This document shows, one piece after another, positions 43,773-56,443 of a DNA stretch of 64,000 bases; the first letter of the stretch is position 1, and each line of letters begins with the position of its first letter. Position numbers and translations under genes: made by a program. The notes beneath the pieces were generated by a model. It was not told where the DNA came from. It did no database searches and was given only the letters and a program-made list of their open reading frames with translations. Origin of the DNA: Symbiodinium sp. CCMP2592 (lineage: Eukaryota > Sar > Dinophyceae > Suessiales > Symbiodiniaceae); NCBI GenBank assembly GCA_905221615.1, contig CAJNDT010000331.1, positions 176,878 to 240,877 on the forward strand, in the 5' to 3' direction.

Positions 43773-44053
43773 CTACAAGGAGAAGGATGCTAATTGAGGG
43801 CGTCGAGGTCCTATTAAGAGTTCCCAAATTCAGGGGTTTTTTTACTACCAAAACAGACGAATCTGGGCGTCGAGGTTCAGGGGGTCTACTTAGCAGCAAA
43901 ACGTAACCACAACCCTCCAGCCCCCTACAGTAGAGCCTGGCACTGACGATTAAGCCGACTGACGTATGTCAGAGGGAGAGTCTGTGGCAACACCGGTAGG
44001 AACAGAAAGCGCTACTCAAGACAGCACAAACTTGGGAGCTAGTGAGGCTACGA

Positions 44054-46171
44054 CTACGAAATCCGCAGCGGCTTGCCCTGCAGCGGCTTACACAGCCAAT
44101 CCATGCGATTAATCTTGCGCTTGCGAGGCAACAAGAGTTGAAAGTCTGCTTCGTTCAGGCAGCCGTCGCTTGGTCTGTACAAACCAATTCGATCAAACAC
44201 TGGTTTCCAAGCATACTGCCGTAAAAAACTTGGACCTGCCTTGCTTAGGATTTCCAACCAAGCAAAACGTGACAAACCTTCACCATCCTTCGTCATGCAC
44301 GTCTGACACAAATCCAGCACATGACGCTTGTACCGTCCCAAAATGCCAACGTCCAAGGGTTGACAAGTACCAGTGGTGCCTGGAGGAACAGGGCACACCC
44401 AAATGTCCGCGCTGGCAGCTGTTCTCAGAACTTCACGTGCCAAATGTGGACTTGCCGTGTCCATCAAAACAATGACTTGGTAGGATTTGAATGCCACAGT
44501 TGCAGCTCTCAAACGCTTCAGGAAAAGACACGTCAAACGACTGTTGGTCCATGCTGATTTCTCACGGAACAAGCTGGACCCGCGGGGCTTTTTGGCACGA
44601 ACTGCTTTGAACTGTTTTGCCGTCACAGTACGACAGTTGGTTATGGTGAACTGCGGTAAATGCGGCTGCACTTCCGTTTGGTCACAAGCAGCAAGCACTT
44701 GTGTGACACACAACCTCTTATCCTGCTTGGTGCAAGGGCCATGACAGCTTGAACTTTGCACGACGTTGCCATGAGCTTCAAACCCGTATTTCATCGACGT
44801 CTCGTCAAAGTTAACCAGTAAGGGCTTCTTGTGAGCGGGCACTTGAGCACGAAGCCATGCCACATGGCGACGAAATGCTGTGGCCTAGTGGATGGAGAAC
44901 TCTCCGAAAAGGGTGTTTTTTTTGGCTCGAAAAGCGGGACCCATTTGGGACTCCAATAAGGACCCCCGAAAAAGACCCACCCGATCTGCCGGCCTTTTCC
45001 AGCCCCGAAACTGGACCCCCAAACTGGTACCCCAAACAGGAACCCAACAATGGAGCCCCAAGTCCTCCCCATTGGCTCCCCCAAGACTTGACCCCAAGCC
45101 CAAGTCGACATGTTCTCTTCTTCAAGTTTTGACACCCTAAAGAGTTCAGGGGCTGTACATCACAGCAGGACGCCAACATAGAAACGAAATGTTTGCTCAA
45201 TCAAAACAAGGTTCTTTTGCAGCCTCCTCTTCCACGCTCAGTTTAGGCTTAGCGCGAAGGAACCCGATTTTTATGCCCCAGCGTCTTCGAAAACCAGCAC
45301 ACCATCGCCGAAACCAGCGCCCATGCTGTTTCTGAATCACGCTGTTGTACGCAGATCGCCTCAAGCCAGATAGCAGATCACTGCCGCCTACTTCATCCAA
45401 GCCAGCACAGAAACCAGCACATACCTGTCGGGAGCTGGGTGCCGCCCCTTTCAAATTTGATCTGGCCACAAAAGCAGCAGCCTGATGCTCACTTACAAAT
45501 TTCTGCGCCACACTACGAATCCGCTGGATCTTGGGACATGCTTCATCGGACGGGCTTTCTAACGCCACCAACCAGTCAATCTTGGCTTCCAAATACCGCT
45601 CCTCGACAAATAGCCTTGGGTCCAGAACTTCTGTTTGTTGGCGGCGCCGCTGTGCATGCGCTGCGCTTAGGTATGCCACAGCAACATCTGTCACATGCCC
45701 CGACAAAACAAAGACACAGAGCAGAACGTTCAATTGGAACTGTGTCAGTCCACCGCGTTCACCATCACAGCGTGCTCTGTACTTTGCCATGTTTGCAGCT
45801 TTGAGCTCACGCTTCAGTTGTTTCAACTGCTCCTAGACGCGAGCAAACCAAAAACAGAAGTGCCTAACACAACAGCAAAAATAGCAACAGCGCTCTTTGT
45901 CTGTCTGCATAAAATGACCCACCAGATACCCCTTACAAAACTGAACACAGATTGATTGCTTCGGGTTTGCGAAGTACCACTAGGACTTGGAGCGCGCAAG
46001 GTGGAACTCTGGGGGGTCATACGCCTGTAGCACGAAGCTGGCCTGTCTCAGGCCCCCCTCAAGTGGTCCCCAGTCCTGTGGTGGAGGGTTAGCTGGAGCC
46101 GGAGCCGGAGCAGCTGGAGCTGGAGCTGGAGCGGCGCCCTCGTTGCTTGCCTCGGCACCATGGCTCGCCAT
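44054..46171 (-). CDS. Pogo/DDE_1-type transposase gene, copy 2
   Basis: Middle and last exons encode peptides identical to copy 1 (catalytic exon 44,884-44,054; middle exon from about 45,832; MASHG start at 46,171). The catalytic Asp triad is intact. A 5-base difference lies just after the ARSKS-type end of exon 1 (GACTTGACTT in unit 2, GACTT in unit 3). It would shift the frame if it were coding, which supports placing it in an intron. Both copies therefore look equally capable, and the duplication is recent or an assembly product. Confidence 0.78.
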
Positions 46172-46810
46172 GGTCTCAGGTCGGTCTCGCGCCCTCCTTA
46201 CTCGTTCACAGTGCACCAAAACGGCTGCGGGTACAAACATTCGCTCAACAAAGACCACATGCTGCAATTGCACTGAGAGCACAGCCCTTGCCTCGAGATT
46301 GCATGGGTGCTACGGTACCTGGCTGGAGGCCTACCTACACCCCAAGCCGACCCACGCAGGACAAGTGAGCTAACCGAGAAAGAATCTGTTTCCTCAGCCC
46401 TAAACGCTCTGGAGGCGCCGCACATTGTGTGGAGAGGGCGCCGTAGGCACCCACGTAAAAAGGCAGGCCCCCGCACCTTGCCGGACGAACCGAACAGGCA
46501 GAAAGGTGGGTCTTACGCACCTGTCGCAATGCAACCTGGCGTTCTTAGGGCTTTCGGGGCAGAAAAAGCTTCTACACGCTTCCAAGCGGGATTAGGGGTT
46601 TAGAGGCCCACCTACACTCCTGTTCGGGCCAGGCAGAGAGGCTCTACAGCACAACGCTCGCTGTTCTGACCCCTGCAGGCTTTTGCCTTTGGCCAGATGC
46701 GGCGAGCAATTGAGCAAACTTCAAAAACCAAGACGAACTCTGATTACCAATTACTTTAGATTAGCACCAGAAGTTTGCTCACTTGCTCTCGTCCGTTTTC
46801 GCAATGGCTT

Positions 46811-47066
46811 CCCTAAACCCACCCCTGCAGACCCCTCCTTCAACCCTGTTCCCCTGCAGATCCTCCCCTAAACCCTCTTGTAGATCCTTCCCTAAACCCA
46901 CCTTGCAATTTCTTCGCAGACCCCCTTGCAGATCCTGCCCTGAACCCTCCCTTGCAGACCTCTCCCTCAACTCCCTCGCTGCAGATGCTACCCTAAACCC
47001 TCCCTCGCAGATCCCTCCCTCAACTTCCTCGCTGCAGATCGTCCCCTAAACCCTCCCTTGCAAATC
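46811..47066 (+). repeat. CCCTAAAC-rich repeat in unit 3
   Basis: Equivalent of the tract at 33,923 in unit 1. Confidence 0.75.
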
Positions 47067-47890
47067 CTCCTAAACCCCGTCCCGGCGGAAAGCAAGCATC
47101 TAGTGCCAGCTACAACAAGCAAATTTTTCTGACAGCGCAGCCTCGCAGACCTAGACCCACGCTTAACAATCTCAAAACCGGAAACCCTGAGACCCTGCAG
47201 AATAAAGCTCTGAGGCAGCCCGCATTTCGCGCTCCGCATGGGGCATGTCATCCACAACCTCACAGGCGCAACACTTGCAACTTGCTAAGACTTGCAAGTA
47301 CTGCGCACTTCCCGCACTGACAGAAGCACCAACTGCCAATACCGTTCTTCTTCTCCAAATCGGTTCAACTAGTGGAAAAGGTATGGAAAACAGTATAATA
47401 TTTCCGAAAACTGCTATTCTAACCAATAATGCCCGAATGACAAGTCCGACTGCGTCCACTCTCACGAGCTTCGCAGCCAATGGCCAGTGAAAAACCTACA
47501 AACCTACTACAGTCTCCAAGCTGCCAGAGGCCCATGGCAGACTGTGGTCACCACCAGCTGCCAGCAAGGCCCAGGTGCATGACCTTTCAGCTCACACCTA
47601 CTTCAAGTCTCCAAGCTGCCAAAGGCCCATGGCAGACTGCGGACTCCACCAGCTGTCCCCAGGACCCAGGTGCAAGACCGTGGTGCTACACCCTAAAGCC
47701 TAGTGGTGCAGTCTGCTCTAAACGATCCACAGGAGGAACCACCCTCCCCCTCACCCCCTCAAACAATGATGCCGAAACAAAGCTTAAGAGCAACAGAGGC
47801 AAGGTCTGAATCTTTGATACTTGCGAATTGCGGAAGCACGCCCGCGAAGTACATCTTTGTTGCGGTGGGGCAAGGGGAGGGTACTACAAT

Positions 47891-48868
47891 TGATGGACAA
47901 AATCCTGCATGACCCTAAGGACCCTAAACTATGGGAATTATATGGTATATTCCTTATAATGGATAATGCAGGATTTTGTCCATCAGCCGTACGAACAGCG
48001 TCTGTCCCTGAATCTTGAACCCTGCACTAGCCCACGTTGTAATCGCTCAAGCATGCTTCGCAGTGGGGCCCCAGCCTGCTTTACACTGTGGCTGGTATCA
48101 GCACGACAGACCTTGGGAAGAGCCGATTTCGTGCAGGTTTGTTGAGCCCTACTTTAAGGTTTTGAAGGTTTAGGGTTTGATACTTTAGGTCTGACAAGCC
48201 GACAGGCTTTGAGGCTTTGCGATTTGCACTGGAAAACGCTACCCAAATCAACCAAGCCCGCAAAACAGCGCCAAATAGATAGAACACGTGATAACCTATT
48301 TTTTTTTACGAGCGCACTGCCGCTGGTACAACTGTTGATGAACAAAATCCTGCATGACCCTAAGGACCCTAAACTATGGGAATTATATGGTATATTCCTT
48401 ATGCTGGATAATGCAGGATTTTGTCCATCAACCGTAGGAACAGCGTCTGTCCCTGAATCTTAAATCCTGCACTTTAACCCACGTCGTAATCGCTCAAGCA
48501 TGCTTCGCAGTGGGGCCCCAGCCTGCTTTACACCGTGAGCAGGACAGACCTTGGGAAGGGCCGATTTCGTGCAGGTTTGTTGAGCCCTACTTTAAGGTTT
48601 TTAAAGGTTTAGGGTTTGATACTTTAGGTCTGACAAGCCGACAGGCTTTGAGGCTTTGCGATTTGCACTGGAAACGCTACCCAAATCAACCAAGCCCGCA
48701 AAACAGCGCCAAATAGATAGAACACGTGATAACCTATTTTTTTTTACGAGCGCACTGCCGCTGGTACTACTGTTGATGGACAAAATCCTGCATGACCCTA
48801 AGGACCCTAAACTATGGGAATTATATGGTATATTCCTTATACTGGATAATGCAGGATTTTGTCCATCA
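47891..48868. repeat. Three 95-bp hairpins, unit 3
   Basis: Hairpins at 47,891-47,985, 48,336-48,430 and 48,774-48,868. The middle one has a G-to-A in its left arm (TGATGAAC), the only arm mismatch I see among nine copies. Confidence 0.9.
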
Positions 48869-49558
48869 ACCGTAGGAACAGCGTCTGTCCCTGAATCTTG
48901 AACCCTGCACTTTAACCCACGTCGCAATCGCTCAAGCATGCTTCGCAGTGAGGCCCCAGCCTGCTTTACACCGTGAGCACGACAGACCTTGGGAAGGGCC
49001 GATGCACTCTCAACGCTCACAGTTGGGCACGAAGTACCGCCGTCTCCAAGCTTAACTCTGAGCTGGCGCGCCTTTCGAAGGGCAACCAGAATGCCCACTT
49101 CCATCTTCCATACCGGTCCATACCTGGTGTAGAAGCTAAGTGCAGTCGAATGGCCTGACCTACCTGTGTTCCTCTGCACTCTCAACGCTCACAGTTGGGC
49201 ACGAAGTACGGCAGTCTCCAAGCTTAACTCTCAGAGATGGCGCGCCTTTCGAAGGGCATCAAGAATGCCCACTTCCATCTTCCATACCTGGTGTAGAAGC
49301 AAAGTGCAGTCGAATGGGCAAGTGGAGCGTTCGTTCTCTGAGTCCTTGGCAGGCTGGCGGCCTGCGGCCGAAAACTGCAGCACCCAAAATTGTTTCGGGA
49401 TCTGTAAATGCACTCCTAGCAGCACCTCACAGGGATTCGGTATTGGACGCTTGCAAAACTGCATGCCGGCCAATTTTGCTGCTTGCAGAAACAAATTTGG
49501 TCATGAAGACCCACAACCTCACCTTTACATCTGCTTTAGCTGCACTTTTTAACTGGCA

Positions 49559-49874
49559 GTGTAGAAGATCGCAGGCGAAAGCCGCAGCACCTCTACATCT
49601 GCCTTGGCCGTTGTACAGTGTAGAGGATCGCAGGCAAAAGCCGCAGCACCTCTACATCTGCCTTGGCCTTGGCCGTTGCACAGTGTAGAGGATCGCAGGC
49701 AAAGGCCGCAGCACCTCTACATCTGCCTTGGCCCTTGCACTTTTTTAACTGGCAGTGTAGAGGATCGCAGGCGAAAGCCGCAGCACCTCTACATCTGCCT
49801 TGGTCCTGGCACTTTCTAACTGGCAGTAAAAGGCTCGCAGGCAAAAGCCGCAGCACCTCTACACTTGCCTTTTT
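49559..49874 (+). repeat. Five 59-72 base hairpin repeats, unit 3
   Basis: Same array as in units 1 and 2, with scattered substitutions (for example GTTGTACAG for GTTGCACAG). Confidence 0.88.
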
Positions 49875-50034
49875 CTTATCTGAATACACACATCTGGAGC
49901 ATGGATCGGACTTTTTCTGTCAGTTCGAGAGTACTTCGAGCTTGGAGAACTTCAGACCACACGCAGGGATATGCTTCCCCTGCAAATGATCTTACGGGGC
50001 CGCTAGACGGGCCGCTGCAGATCTGCAAACGATC

Positions 50035-50217
50035 TTAGGGGGCCGCTTGGCGGGCCGCTAGGATGATTTCCAAGTCTCTCACTGAGAGAGCCTTCGTCTT
50101 CTTTACAAGTTTCGCCTTGCGCTTCTGCACAGCGCGCAAAGCCTTCTGGTGCTCTCTGCAGGCCTTTTTGGCGTCCAGCTTCCTTGCCTTGAGCATGCGA
50201 ATCTGGGCGTCGAGGTC
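50035..50217 (-). CDS. Coiled-coil terminal exon (unit 3)
   Basis: Same peptide as in units 1 and 2. Here no transposase body lies next to it, because the unit ends at 50,374. The exon therefore cannot depend on the neighbouring transposase gene for its upstream exons at this copy. Confidence 0.5.
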   Translation of the reverse strand, partial: DLDAQIRMLKARKLDAKKACREHQKALRAVQKRKAKLVKKTKALSVRDLEIILAARQAAP

Positions 50218-50374
50218 CTACAAGGAGAAGGATGCTAATTGAGGGCGTCGAGGTCCTATTAAGAGTTCCCAAATTCAGGGGTTTTTTTACTACCAAAACA
50301 GACGAATCTGGGCGTCGAGGTTCAGGGGGTCTACTTAGCAGCAAAACGTAACCACAACCCTCCAGCCCCCTACA

Positions 50375-52528
50375 TTCCGCCTATCACTGCACAGGTGCGT
50401 CATCCGAGACACAAAGTCTTTCCACCAAGACATGGCACGATCGAGACTTTCGGTCAAATTGTGCATGATGTGCAGTGGCCTGCAATGTATAGGGACCGCG
50501 AAAAATCCAAGTTGAATTGCTTAGCCGCTGCAACCTGGCCATGGAATTTACTTCTGCAGCTTCTGCTGGCAAAAATCAAACTCAGATTCCTGCTCCCGCT
50601 CGTTTGCAGTTGCAGATTCGTTATCTTCAAGGAATGCTTCCTGCCATGCCCAATCCGACAGACGTTGCCATTGAATCCAGGCATGCCAGATTCGACTCCG
50701 AGATCCCCTGTCCCACTGAAGATCTCATTCATCATGCGGCACGTGTAGCACCAATCGGCCGCAGAAAGGCAGGTGCTGTGCGCAACGGCTGGACTTTGTG
50801 CACTAGCGATGATCGTCCTCATCCCAATGCTGTGGGTGTCAGCTGATGCATGCACAGATGTTGCGCAGTTCCTTGGCTTCCAGACACTGACACACATTTG
50901 TCTCACTAAGCCTCTTGGTCTGTGCATGTCTGATTGCCCAAGCGAATCAACTCATTTGCCCTGTCAAAGCAAACTCGGAGCTTGGAATCTCATTATTCGC
51001 GGAATGTCGTTTGCTGTTGGTGGGAGTCGCAGCTGCCAAAAACGTCCAACCTGGAAGACGTCTTGCAGTTTTGCACCGCCATGAGGAGGCTTTGCGCTGA
51101 GCCAGGAGCGCTTGTGAGCAATGTGCCATTCTAGGCTGTACAGCTGCTCGGAAGCGAACTGAAGTTTGGGATGCCAAGAAGATTTTAAATGTCTGCTTTC
51201 AGTAAATCTTCTTAAGTGCAGCTTTAAGGAGACTGCGGAATGAAGTCTGTGCTGGTGCTGGTGTTATCATACCACACACGGAAGTAGCGCGCATATCGCC
51301 ACATGAACAATGCTGCTGGATGCCGGATTGTCCAAGTCCTTCAAATCTCCAGCACCAGGATTGTGAAGTACCAAGACGCAAGGCGCAATGCACAAACACA
51401 TGCCATACAGTGTGTGGATCCATCCATGAAATTCCAGTCCAATTCAAGCGATAGTCCTTCTTTTCAGTAAGACATGGAAGCTTTTTCAAAGATGCTTTCT
51501 TGCGGCCAAGCAGGCAGACGTCATTGTGAGCATTCCAGCTTGTCTGATGGAAGTGATAGACTTTCTTTTTAGTTGTCAATAATCACACAAACAGCAACAA
51601 CAAGAATGGCTGTGGCGGATCTCAAAGACAGCAGTTGCACTTGGTCTGCAAAAAAAAAAAATAAAAAGCTGAAAGTTGTTCGAAAATCATCCCGAGAACT
51701 GTGAGCTTGAGAACACGAGTCTTCAGAATCCTCGAAGCCATGCACTTAACGCGATTATTTGAGTCTTGAGTCCGACTGTATTGTGCAACTCAACAGCAAG
51801 AAGAGCCGGACGCTTTTGCGATGTCTGCACTGGAAAGTATGTTCTGCGGACTTCCTCCACAAAAAAACTGGGTCTGGTTGGCATGTCGCGTTCTGCTGAT
51901 GATGGCTGCTTGTCGGTCTCTCTCTTTACTTTCAGCTGGCTGCTGGTCTCCAAACCCACATCGGTCCAATCTGCTGCTTCTGGAGACCTCCTTGCCCCAC
52001 TCGACAAGCTGCAGACACTCTACCCTTCAATCCTGACTGGTGCTGGCTTACGTTGTCGCATCGCAGTGCAAGCCAGGCGCAAAAAATCAACCACGCGATC
52101 TTTTTTGCTTTTTGTTGGACATCTACGGTAAAAAAAAACCTTGTTTTTTAATCGGCGCCAAGCAGAGACCAGAAAAAAGACAAGTTGGAGGGCTGGAAAA
52201 AAAAATTCTGTGTTTTCACTTTTTGATTCTTATTTTCTTTGCTTTTGCCCCCCAAAAGCGATATTGTGTGGCTTCTTCTTCCTTCGTGTGGGAAAACTTT
52301 TTTTGATATTTTTTCGATGACAGAATTTGATTTCTTTCGTTCACTTTCAGGCCCTAAAACCGATTTTTGTGCTTCTTCTTCTGTTTATGTGTGTGTGTGT
52401 GTGTGAGAAGTTACAGTATGGTTAAATTGTTTTTTGCAGTTTGCGTTGCAAAATTCAGCGCTCTTTGTTGTTGTTTGATATGTCATGTGTGCGTGTTTCT
52501 ATCTTTGGAGAGTCCGAAAAAGATACAG
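50375..52528. other. Non-coding stretch, no gene seen
   Basis: No convincing frame on either strand. From about 51,640 the sequence becomes rich in A- and T-homopolymers, and a (TG)9 run lies at 52,388-52,405. Confidence 0.5.
52388..52405. repeat. (TG)9 microsatellite
   Basis: Perfect alternating TG run, 18 bases. Confidence 0.9.
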
Positions 52529-53135
52529 GGTCAGTTACGAGATATTTTGGGGCCGAGAAAAAGACGGCTTAAATCGTAGAGTGGAGGTTGAAAAGAAGAT
52601 CGTAATCTTTTTTTAGACCTCGTCGCGGGTGAAAAAAAGATGGAGGTCGGAAAAAGACATGTCGGGGTCGAAATCAAGATGGACCAAGCGCGCGGTCTGA
52701 AGAAAGATACTTCGGGGTCAAAAAAGAGCAGCCCAAAAAATCATTTGTAATTGCTGGTTTGAAGATAGCATGATTAAGTTGCAAAAATTCATATGTAGTG
52801 CTCTTGTTGTGTTGTTTGATATGTCATGTGTGCATGCTTTTACAATTACAGTAGAGGTCAGAAAAAGACATTAGGGGCCCAGAAAAAGATCCACAGGGGT
52901 CCGAAAAAAGACACGGGGTTAGTTACGAGATGTTTCGGGGCCGAGAAAAAGACGGCTTAAATTGCAGAGTGGAGGTCGAAAAAAAGATCGTAATCTTTTT
53001 CTAGACCTCGTCGCGGGGCTGAAGAAAAGATGGAGGTCGGAAAAAAGACATGCCGGGGTCGAAATCAAGATGGACCAAGCGCAGGGTCTGAAAAAAGATA
53101 TTTCGGGGTCGAAAAAAAGAGCAGCCCGGTCATCC
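52529..53135 (+). repeat. Duplicated purine-rich GGGGTCGAAAAAGA block
   Basis: About 205 bases at 52,529-52,738 (GTTACGAGAT, GACGGCTTAAAT, AGACCTCGTCGCGGG, ATCAAGATGGACCAAGCGC) recur at 52,920-53,132 with a few substitutions. Inside each, GGGGTC-GAAAAAGA words repeat every 25-35 bases. A flanking GTTTGATATGTCATGTGTGC segment is duplicated too (52,473 and 52,812), so the full unit is about 340-390 bases. Confidence 0.85.
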
Positions 53136-53139
53136 GAAA

Positions 53140-56015
53140 CACAGGCGAAAGCTCTGTTCGAGTTTTTCTTTGGTCACCGTAATGAATTAGGTGTCTTCAT
53201 TGACCTTTTCACCTGTGCCGGCACCACGGGAGGCGGTGGACATATGCCGTGGAAGGGAAGGATGCCACAGAGGCTCACGGCAGGCAGCACGCGGCCCGGC
53301 CCTTGGCTCCATCCCATTGGTGGGGCATCCTAGTAGCCCTCGAGCTCCACGCTTCACTCCACCACACTTTCATCAGCTGGGGCTGGGAGGCTCTTTTCCG
53401 AACTTACGGTCTTGCGCGCCTGGGATTGCAGTCCCCGCAACGCGAGGACAAGGACACGGCCAATGAGTTTTACCAGCGGTGGTCTGTCAATCGCATACCG
53501 CCAATATGCGTTGCCTGCGCACTGGTGGCAGCTAGCGGCCTGAATACCCGGCACAGCTCTTGAGAGGCATGGATTTCAAGCACAGTGGCCCCGATGGCCA
53601 GCCTACACGAGTTCGTCCCTTCTACCCCGTGCTCGACACCAAGACTCCCATTTGCGGATTGCTGGAGTTCACGGACCCGCCACGCTTCAGCCTCCACCGC
53701 TTGCGTGCACACAAGGGGAAGGGCCTGCAACCGCCCAAGCGAGCCTATGCCGCCTTCCGCTCCCCGCATCATCGGACGTTGATCGGAGCGCACATCACGA
53801 TTGACACAAACACAACCGTGTGTCGGAGCCTGAATGAGGCTGAAGGGGTGATAGCCGCCTCTGTCCCTGGTGTGTTCTATCTCTATACCATTGCTACTGA
53901 TACGGTCGACACGGCATTGCTAGGGAGGCTCCAGCACTTTGTGTCGACGCTACTGAAAAAATTCCGCCTCCCGGACGCCCTTCTCCCGCCTACCGCCACC
54001 ACCAGTTTACCCCGCGCTCTCTATGACACCGATGGGTTGGCTTCACCCGACCCGGAGGACTGTGTGCCTACTAAAGAGGATCCTGGCCTGACGGCCGAGC
54101 TACGCAGTCAAAGTTGCGCCGCATCCGTCCCCAAGGCGCCTGACACTACATGGAGCCAGCGAGTGGGTACATTGTTGGATGCCGTTGATATACCGCCTGA
54201 CCGTCTGGTGCCGGGGGTGGATGCAATACCCAGCAAGAATGTCCCGCCTGAGGAGGAAGATGACTTTGGAGAGCAGCATGAGATCCTTCGCAACTTCCAG
54301 ACCAGAGGCAAACAACAGGGGTTCATCGAGGGGTCTGCTAGTCTAACGGCTCTGCGGGATCTTCTCCCCAACAGCGAAGATTGCCTCTCCCTGTTACCGT
54401 TACCTCTTTCTTTGCCTGCATGTGAAGTCAAAATCAGCCCGCAGAACTTCGGAGCGCGTGTGGTTGACTTTGCCGATCGCGCGCTCATGCTGCGACATTG
54501 TACGGCCAGTGAGGCTTTCCGGGTGTGCCTCACGCCAATCTTGGCAGTCTCCATTGCCCTCGCCCAGTTTTGTGACCCCATGCTACGGCTGCCCGAAGGC
54601 CGAGTTTTTGATCTGTCGTGGTATGAATTGGCACGTCCGGAAATATGGTGGTGGCTGTTATTGGACGAACTGGATGGACTCCGGTTCTCGCGGCCCAACG
54701 CTACAGCCGGTATCAAGTCACCTGTACGCGATGGGAGCCTTATCCAAATGTCTCTCGCGCCTCGGAGAGAGCCCACCGAGTCCGGCAAACGCCATAGAGG
54801 TACCGGCTCCGACGCTCGGCGGCCCACGGCTGAAGGTGGATCGCGCACTGATCCGCAGCAGGGCACACCCCTTCTCCATTGCGGAGTTTTGCTCCCTGTA
54901 CAGCTCGTTTTCTACTTAGCTAGGGCTCTGGCAAACGAGCCTGCGGCGGCTCCCCTCTTGCAAATCGTACGTGTGGCGCCAGTCGCGCACAATGGCATGC
55001 AGTTTGTTGAACTCAGGGTCAAGGCAGAAGTGCATCGTTGGTTGGCAAGCCCCAAATTGCGATTGCTGCACGCATGATGGAAGGCTTTCATCGAGGACTT
55101 CTTCCCGCAAGGCGCGGCGATTTCGATCCGCAAATGTTTTCCTACCCTGGCCTTTGTAAGGGCACCTTTCGCCTCCTGCTGCCCTTAGATGATGCCTCAT
55201 TGGGATTGCGGGCGCAGCCCGCTCTCCCACTTCAGTCTGCTTGGCTTTTACACGGTGCCCTGTGTCGACTTCGCACAGCTGCCATCACACGGGGTTGGGA
55301 TCTTAGTGCGGTTGTTGTGTTCTGGTTACGCGGCCCTCGGAAAATGGACTTTTACTTCCCTGAGCGCCTGTGGCGCCATGCCTACTTCGATGCATGGGAC
55401 TGTCGGGCCCAAGTTCTGATCCATCGCTTGGTGGCACAAGAAGCCAATCAGGGTGCCATGCCGGACGGTAGTCAACCGAGTGGCGCGCTGCGGCCGAGAC
55501 TTTCAGGAAACAGGGTGGACTTGGCCCCGGCATCCAGATTCCATTCATCTCCGAAGCACTCATGCCGCACCTACATGAACCCGACATCGACACGCTACAG
55601 TATCGCTTCTATCGTCTCAAAGGATTGTATGACGAGGGTCAGTACCAATTGCTGTACCTCCTGCGGGAATCTCATTTCCCAAGCGGTGGTAATGACATAC
55701 AGCGTCTGCTCGATCAATGGCCCCCCCCTACATAGGAACCGGATTTTCGACTCCTGTTCCTTTGGCTGGCCACTGTGTCCATACCTGTCGACATACGTCG
55801 ACGGTTCCTACCATCTCCTGGCCATGGAATTTGGACTTGTGGACTTGCCGGGCACGATCGGGACACAACAGTACCTCGGGGCTGACCGTTGTTCGACGGA
55901 ACTAGAACGGCGGCCGGAGTGTTGGATTTGGGATCCACCGGTGGTACTGGACAGCTTTGGGCGACGGCTCACTGTTGTCGTGGAACGATCGCTGAGGACC
56001 CGTAGTTGTTGCTGA
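53140..56015 (+). pseudogene. Unrecognised long coding region broken into several frames
   Basis: Protein-like sequence runs on across frames: ALFEFFFGHRNELGVF (53,150-53,210), HTFISWGWEALFRTYG (53,249-53,563), the 505-codon frame 53,560-55,077, a frame from about 55,038 (RKMDFYFPERLWRHAYFD), then LQYRFYRLKGLYDEGQYQ near 55,590-55,730 in another frame. Composition is globular, with an acidic patch (PPEEEDDFGEQ) and a Trp-rich stretch (PEIWWWLLLDEL). At least four frame changes without intervening non-coding DNA point to indel decay or uncorrected long-read errors, rather than introns. I do not recognise the family. RT, DDE and recombinase signatures are absent. Confidence 0.55.
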
Positions 56016-56086
56016 ACGGCTCACGCAGGTAAAGCCTGTGCGCCGCAGCTAGTTTTGTCCTCTTAATTAGGATGTCTCACCGCTGT

Positions 56087-56161
56087 TTTCGTTCGTTTGT
56101 TGGTTTGTTTGTTTGTAGGGACCGAGTGCTACAGCTGTAGTCGACGAGGCCCGCATACGCC
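56087..56161 (-). repeat. SINE-like dispersed repeat, 3' end (copy 4)
   Basis: On the minus strand: GGCGTATGCGGGCCTCGTCG, the perfect palindrome CTACAGCTGTAG, CACTCGGTCCC, then a TACAAACAAACAAACCAAC tail. The tail of repeated AAAC/ACAA words supports retroposition. Confidence 0.8.
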
Positions 56162-56443
56162 AAAAAACTCCAAACCCACATCGGAGAACTGGGATTCTCC
56201 AGTCTGGCGCCTTGGTTGGAGCTGGTGCGCGTGGCTCTCCTCCCTTTCGCCTGGTTACAATCAAGGATGCTCATGCTTCTGTGCAGCTAGTTGCCGCTTC
56301 GGAGAAGACCAACTGAGAGACGCCACATTTAGAAGGTCGAACGATCCCTGCTGGCTAAGTCTGCAAGTTGCGACCTGTTTCACCCATTAGGATCTTTTTG
56401 TACAGTTCTTCATTTTCTTTTTGTTTACATTCACTTCTTGCTG

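Larger units (their letters stand above)
39563..46007. repeat. 6.44-kb tandem unit, copy 2
   Basis: Nearly identical to copy 1 throughout, with only scattered substitutions and small indels. It contains private variants near 41,767/41,783 and 42,204/42,220 that are shared between its own two internal subrepeats (see findings). Confidence 0.93.
46008..50374. repeat. 6.44-kb tandem unit, copy 3 (truncated)
   Basis: Matches the first 4.37 kb of copies 1 and 2, then departs abruptly after CCAGCCCCCTACA at 50,374. The transposase body is missing. Array layout is therefore A-T-A-T-A, where A is 4.37 kb and T is 2.08 kb. Confidence 0.92.

Noticed and set aside
33120..50374. Terminal inverted repeats at the A/T segment boundaries
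   Set aside because: The CTCTGGGGGG start and the CCCCCTACA end are only weakly complementary, and the boundary lies inside the transposase gene, so it is an amplification breakpoint rather than a transposon end.
38440..53135. Kinship between the G-rich transposase intron and the GGGGTCGAAAAAGA repeat at 52.5 kb
   Set aside because: They share only GGGGTC words and purine bias. No alignable stretch was seen.
53140..56015. Reverse transcriptase of a DIRS-type element upstream of the tyrosine recombinase
   Set aside because: No YxDD-like box or other RT motif is visible in any frame.
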